DNA of 64,000 nucleotides from Deinandra increscens subsp. villosa (Eukaryota; Streptophyta; Magnoliopsida; Asterales; Asteraceae): positions 54,339,502-54,403,501 of the forward strand of contig JBCNJP010000006.1 in NCBI GenBank assembly GCA_039602395.1. The letters are read 5' to 3'. Made by a program: the position numbers and the translations under genes. Position 1 is the stretch's first letter; each line of letters opens with the position of its first letter. The notes beneath the pieces are model-generated. The model made no database searches and was not told the origin of the DNA. It saw only the letters and a list, made by a program, of their open reading frames with translations. This document shows positions 58,661 through 64,000 of this stretch, in pieces.

Positions 58661-59274
58661 CCTTTTTTATATTAGTTTTTTTTAGGTGGTAGGTGTAATC
58701 AATGATCCATAGTACATGAATCATTATAGACCCCCTTTAATGCCAATTGACCTCTGCTATATAAAGTTGATGTTTGACATAAAGTTGAAATGATGTTTCA
58801 GTATCATTTATTGGTCCGAATTTAGTAACAATAAAATAATTCAATAAAGTTATAAGATAGTGAGGTACTAAATAAATAATTATAAAGCAATAGATGATAG
58901 AACCCATAATATTACTCATAATAAAGTGTGTTACATGGACTGCCATACATTACAAAAGAAGGAAAATTATATCCATTTCAAAGGATATTTTAACACACTG
59001 GGTGGTGGTGGGGGGGGGGGGGGGGGGGGGAGGCCTAAGGACCCATACAACCGTCACCCTATAAAGACAACCAAAATGTTTTTAAAATGTTACATATGTA
59101 ACATTAATAACTGCTCTTTTTATGAAACAGCATTAATGTTACCAGTAAGTAACAAAAAAACCAAAATAGTCCACCCATCACCCCCCCCCCCTTAACTGCC
59201 TATTACTAATAATTAAAACAAACGACAATAAAAAACCATCACAAAAGCAAGGACACCATCATGATCACCTCCAT
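58661..59274. other. Spacer with G21 and C11 runs
   Basis: About 600 bp, no gene. It contains GGTGGTGGTG followed by 21 G (59010-59030), a TTACATATGTAAC palindrome at about 59090, and C11 at 59181-59191. Confidence 0.6.
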
Positions 59275-61844
59275 TCAATCGCTCCGCGAATCCACATCCT
59301 CAAATTCATCACCTCCATTCTTTTTCATCTTGCAGTTGCGGGAATCATGATCTGTAACATAAAGCATGCAAGTCTTGCACTGACGCGGTGCCTTAGGAGG
59401 CTTCGTACTAGCTCTCTCACCCGGTCTCGTAATGCGACGCTTTCTGCCATAACCTTTAGTCCTCACACCAATTGGATTTGCAACTTCTACTTCTACATTA
59501 ATTGACTGACCAACAAGCTCCTCAACCACTTCAGCTTCTGAATTTACAAGTAATAAAGATCCCCTTCCATCTCTGACAACTTCCCTTCTCAGCTCCCTTA
59601 ACCTCTCAGCAAGAATACCCATCCCCACTTCATCAGATCTTAGATCATCAACACATCCAAACATCAACTCCATTAATTCCTTCCTCAAAACACTGATAGG
59701 ACTGTTGTCAACACCATAACGCTTCTCAACAGCGTAAATTTCTCTTGGAAGTACATTTCTTGTCCACCTCTTTGAAATGTACAATGATGGTATTTCATGT
59801 ACATGATTAACTTGAAATACCTAGAACACATGTCTACACAAGTATCCAATTCTCTCAAAGCACCTGCATGAGCAACTTGTTTTTTGATCCACAACATCAA
59901 ATTTAACCTGTAAAAATAACTTAAAACAATTTATTCTTAAACAACTCACTTTCAAGATACATATGTAAACTGCAACATATGTATAAAAACTTTTTTTTAA
60001 CAAAAGTTACATACGTAAACTCGTACCTCAAAAGTATATACCACATCAGTAGTATTGCTTCTTTGGCTTCCAGAAAAAACATGCTCTGATCCAAAAACCT
60101 CAGTGTTAGATATGTAGCAGTAATACCTCCCTTCATTTATCTCTTTTTCCACCTCACAATAAATGGTATGTGTATAAACCTGAAACGCATGCCTCTGAAT
60201 TGGCAATTCCATATTACCACAATAGGATATGCTTGAAGTTTTGAAATCAGCAACACGTTGTTTATAACGTTGGCTTTCAATTCGGGTTTCAAAACAAAGC
60301 ATAAACTGAACCAGGGTATGGGCACTGGTAGAGTTGACTTTGAAAGCAGCGTTTGAACTTTCACACACCGATGTTGTTTTTAACAAACAAGACATTGGAA
60401 CGTCTCTAAAATAAGCTGGTATCCAACGCTCACGGATTCCATACATCTCAGCTAACCAGTCATTCCCACCTAAACCAAAAGTTTCAATAAGCTCAGCCCA
60501 TTTCCTTTCGAAGGTAGTCGTCTTCATATAGTTACTCCACACAAGTCGATGAATTTGAGCCCTAACATCAGTATTTTGCATCAAATCCCCTGTTATCTGT
60601 TAATAGAATATATTCATCAGTAAGGTTACTTATGTAACAGCTATATAATTTATACATTCTCGATAAATAAACTAATTACCTTAGAAGGTAGTTTCTTCAT
60701 TATGTGCCACATGCACAACCTATGTTTTGCTTTAGTAAAAACTGCCAGAACAGCCTCCTTCATAGAGCGATCTTGATCAGTTAAGACTAACATTGGTTGT
60801 TTCTTGTGAGCTTTCAGAAAGTTCTGTAGCAACCACGTGTAAGATTCAGTAGTTTCATTGAATAACAACCCAGCACCAAAAGTAACACATCAGCGATGAT
60901 TATCCACTCCTGTAAAAGGCACAAACACCATGCTGTACCTGAAATTATACACAAAGTTTACAGGTGTAAGATAGAAGTTACATACGTAACACCACATAAA
61001 AATTATATGAAACTTAATAAAAGTAATCTTACTTGTTGGTCATGTTGCATCGAAAGCCAAAACATCACCGAAAGCCTCATAGTTAATCTTGGATATCTCA
61101 TCCGCCCCAAAAAGGCATTTCAACTTGCCTTCAACAACCAGATAATCAAAGTAGAAGTCTGGCAACAATTTAGATCTTTTATTTAAACGATTGAGGACAA
61201 GTTGAGTATTTCGATCACCAATAAACATTCGGGTGTTCTTACTAAAGTTCTTAAAATCCAGTGGTGTCCCATTCACGTTATGGTGCCCACCCATCATTGA
61301 AACCATATATCTATGTGCCTTAACAGGTCCTACACTGTTCAAACTCATGTTGTGTATAATTTTTTGTGTAGAAAATGGCAACCTTCGGCTAATTTTTGAT
61401 AAATCAGTGTTAAAATCTTCCACCAGTGAGTGATTATGCCCCTCATTAAATTTTAAAACATACAGAACACCTTTTGTTGGGCAAAATTTCAATAGTACAT
61501 GTGCTTGGCAATCATTTCGTTTGTATGTACTTTGCCTACAACTAGTTGAAGACTCGAACTTCTTTTTTGCATGTGGTTTACCCGACCTGTTACACCTAAA
61601 GTATTTAAGCAAAACACAACCTTTTATCCTACACTTTTTCTGTTGTGCTATACGAACATTGAACCCACAGGCACGTGCATAATTTTTGTAAAAAGTATAA
61701 CCTTCAACCAAATTAGTGTATGATTCACCAACAACAGGCTTCAATGCCTCATCAACTTTGGGAATCCAAAGCTTAGTCCCATTCGGTGAAATAATAACAT
61801 CAGAGTTATCTTCAGTTAGGTCATCAGTGTATGCTGCTGATTCA
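59275..61844 (-). pseudogene. FAR1/MULE-type transposase pseudogene, left arm
   Basis: Read on the minus strand. A FAR1 DNA-binding domain (WRKY-GCM1-like; EGYTFYKNYARACGFNVR, CRIKGCVLLKYFRCNR, FNEGHNHSLV) is followed by the MULE catalytic region (GDVLAFDAT; MLVLTDQDRSMKEAV; HRLCMWHIMKKLPSK). Next come KWAELIETFGLGGNDWLAEM and CLLKTTSVCESSNAAFK, a SWIM zinc finger (CSCRCFERIGYLCRH) and a C-terminal knuckle CKTCMLYVTDHDSRNC. Such proteins are Mutator transposases or the derived FAR1-related factors. Lesions: about 4 bp missing after AFDAT, TGA before CVTFGAG, TAG after CRHVF. Introns contain TTAC(A/G)TATGTAA-like words. It is one arm of an inverted repeat with 61930-64000. Confidence 0.85.
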
Positions 61845-61929
61845 AAGTTATACGATTTAAAGTTATCGTCCTTTTAATATATACGATTTGATAGAATTTT
61901 TTATTTACACGTTGTTTTTTAATGTTTAT
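61845..61929. other. 85-bp spacer at the centre of the inverted repeat
   Basis: AT-rich, non-repeated sequence between the two FAR1/MULE arms, containing ATACGATTT twice. The arms meet it at GAATCAGC on both sides. Confidence 0.85.
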
Positions 61930-64000
61930 TGAATCAGCAACATACACTGATGACCTAACTGAAGATAACTCTGATGTTATTATTTCACCGAATGGGACTA
62001 AGCTTTGGATTCCCAAAGTTGATGAGGCATTGAAGCCTGTTGTTGGTGAATCATACACTAATTTGGTTGAAGGTTATACTTTTTACAAAAATTATGCACG
62101 TGCCTGTGGGTTCAATGTTCGTATAGCACAACAGAAAAAGTGTAGGATAAAAGGTTGTGTTTTGCTTAAATACTTTAGGTGTAACAGGTCGGGTAAACCA
62201 CATGCAAAAAAGAAGTTCGAGTCTTCAACTAGTTGTAGGCAAAGTACATACAAACGAAATGATTGCCAAGCACATGTACTATTGAAATTTTGCCCAACAA
62301 AAGGTGTTCTGTATGTTTTAAAATTTAATGAGGGGCATAATCACTCACTGGTGGAAGATTTTAACACTGATTTATCAAAAATTAGCCGAAGGTTGCCATT
62401 TTCTACACAAAAAATTATACACAACATGAGTTTGAACAGTGTAGGACCTGTTAAGGCACATAGATATATGGTTTCAATGATGGGTGGGCACCATAACGTG
62501 AATGGGACACCACTGGATTTTAAGAACTTTAGTAAGAACACCCGAATGTTTATTGGTGATCGAGATACTCAACTTGTCCTCAATCGTTTAAATAAAAGAT
62601 CTAAATTGTTGCCAGACTTCTACTTTGATTATCTGGTTGTTGAAGGCAAGTTGAAATGCCTTTTTTGGGCGGATGAGATATCCAAGATTAACTATGAGGC
62701 TTTCGGTGATGTTTTGGCTTTCGATGCAACATGACCAACAAGTAAGATTACTTTTATTAAGTTTCATATAATTTTTATGTGGTGTTACGTATGTAACTTC
62801 TATCTTACACCTGTAAACTTTGTGTATAATTTCAGGTACAGCATGGTGTTTGTGCCTTTTACAGGAGTGGATAATCATCGTTGATGTGTTACTTTTGGTG
62901 CTGGGTTGTTATGCAATGAAACTACTGAATCTTACACGTGGTTGCTACAGAACTTTCTGAAAGCTCACAAGAAACAACCAATGTTAGTCTTAACTGATCA
63001 AGATCGCTCTATGAAGGAGGCTGTTCTGGCAGTTTTTACTAAAGCAAAACATAGGTTGTGCATGTGGCACATAATGAAGAAACTACCTTCTAAGGTAATT
63101 AGTTTATTTATCGAGAATGTATAAATTATATAGCTGTTACATAAGTAACCTTACTGATGAATATATTCTATTAACAGATAACAGGGGATTTGATGCAAAA
63201 TACTGATGTTAGGGCTCAAATTCATCGACTTGTGTGGAGTAACTATATGAAGACGACTACCTTCGAAAGGAAATGGGCTGAGCTTATTGAAACTTTTGGT
63301 TTAGGTGGGAATGACTGGTTAGCTGAGATGTATGGAATCCGTGAGCGTTGGATACCAGCTTATTTTAGAGACGTTCCAATGTCTTGTTTGTTAAAAACAA
63401 CATCGGTGTGTGAAAGTTCAAACGCTGCTTTCAAAGTCAACTCTACCAGTGCCCATACCCTGGTTCAGTTTATGCTTTGTTTTGAAACCCGAATTGAAAG
63501 CCAACGTTATAAACAACGTGTTGCTGATTTCAAAACTTCAAGCATATCCTATTGTGGTAATATGGAATTGCCAATTCAGAGGCATGCGTTTCAGGTTTAT
63601 ACACATACCATTTATTGTGAGGTGGAAAAAGAGATAAATGAAGGGAGGTATTACTGCTACATATCTAACACTGAGGTTTTTGGATCAGAGCATGTTTTTT
63701 CTGGAAGCCAAAGAAGCAATACTACTGATGTGGTATATACTTTTGAGGTACGAGTTTACGTATGTAACTTTTGTTAAAAAAAAGTTTTTATACATATGTT
63801 GCAGTTTACATATGTATCTTGAAAGTGAGTTGTTTAAGAATAAATTGTTTTAAGTTATTTTTACAGGTTAAATTTGATGTTGTGGATCAAAAAACAAGTT
63901 GCTCATGCAGGTGCTTTGAGAGAATTGGATACTTGTGTAGACATGTGTTCTAGGTATTTCAAGTTAATCATGTACATGAAATACCATCATTGTACATTTC
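61930..64000 (+). pseudogene. FAR1/MULE-type transposase pseudogene, right arm (cut by window end)
   Basis: Mirror image of the left arm: position x here corresponds to 123774 minus x there, with no length difference over 2071 bp. Exons on the plus strand: about 61930-62750, 62836-63094, 63178-63747, and from about 63867 on. They carry the same FAR1 domain, MULE core and SWIM finger, and the same three lesions (short deletion after AFDAT near 62733, TGA before CVTFGAG near 62882, TAG at about 63951). Differences seen from the left arm: Thr for Ala in ESA(T)YTDD, Asp for Asn in GDR(D)TQ, Trp for Gly in CLF(W)ADE, Cys for Phe in L(C)NETT. An ATG at 61922 lies in the spacer and may not be the original start. 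The C-terminus lies beyond the window. Confidence 0.85.

Noticed and set aside
59275..64000. Functional FAR1/FRS transcription factor pair
   Set aside because: Three shared disabling changes in each copy interrupt the frame.

Overview
The window is plant nuclear DNA, probably from a eudicot and most likely Asteraceae (moderate to low confidence). The evidence is two intact intron-rich plant genes, LTR retrotransposons of plant lineages (Ty1/copia, Athila-like, Tat/gypsy with an antisense ORF, chromovirus), MULE, hAT and Helitron DNA transposons, and a 500-N scaffold gap. Only about 10 kb of the 64 kb carries ordinary genes.

Layout. 1-4.65 kb: 3' part of a degenerate copia element (gag-pre-integrase, integrase, RT, RNase H, 3' LTR). 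4.65-6.6 kb: minus-strand gypsy remnant (gag, PBS, LTR). 6.6-16.08 kb: minus-strand Athila-like element with env-position ORF, pol, protease, gag, PBS and a 1749-bp 5' LTR; it is disabled by stops, frameshifts, a 73-bp tandem duplication and a lost integrase catalytic Glu. 16.34-22.77 kb: non-autonomous copia-type element, complete from LTR to LTR with a CCCTC target duplication, holding gag-like sequence but no pol, and itself carrying a TRIM-like remnant. 22.8-25.5 kb: AT-rich DNA with two copies of a 780-790-bp foldback MULE. 25.95-26.96 kb: non-autonomous hAT element whose only ORF is a BED zinc finger. 27.17-35.52 kb: young gypsy element (LTRs 732 bp each, 8 differences, perfect GTGAA target duplication) lacking integrase but keeping an antisense gene with its own TATA box.

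35.87-41.79 kb: complete 10-exon phosphoenolpyruvate carboxylase gene (965 aa, Ser11, Ala774, Arg884: C3, malate-sensitive type) whose ATG is only 358 bp from the gypsy 3' LTR. 42.65-45.33 kb: orphan 3' end of a chromovirus with a 2.0-kb LTR. 45.5 kb: a Helitron-like 3' end. 46.80-50.56 kb: complete 8-exon UBC13-type ubiquitin-conjugating enzyme (153 aa).

51.3-64 kb: a MULE-rich accessory region. It holds a broken multi-exon gene built of symmetric phase-1 exons, more than 1 kb of TTACATATGTAA-type palindrome array, six very long G or C homopolymers, a gap flanked by a 448-bp duplicate (probably unmerged contig ends), a small unknown gene, and two head-to-head, almost identical FAR1/MULE transposase pseudogenes forming an inverted repeat with arms of at least 2.07 kb.

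The two host genes are unrelated in function (anaplerotic carbon fixation; K63-linked ubiquitination) and are simply neighbours. The points most worth following are the FAR1/MULE inverted repeat, which resembles in form a silencing locus such as maize Mu killer; a family of three-base-loop hairpins with a GCGATACGC core shared by unrelated retroelement non-coding regions; the palindrome array that recurs in introns of the eastern region; and the LTR promoter placed immediately upstream of PEPC.
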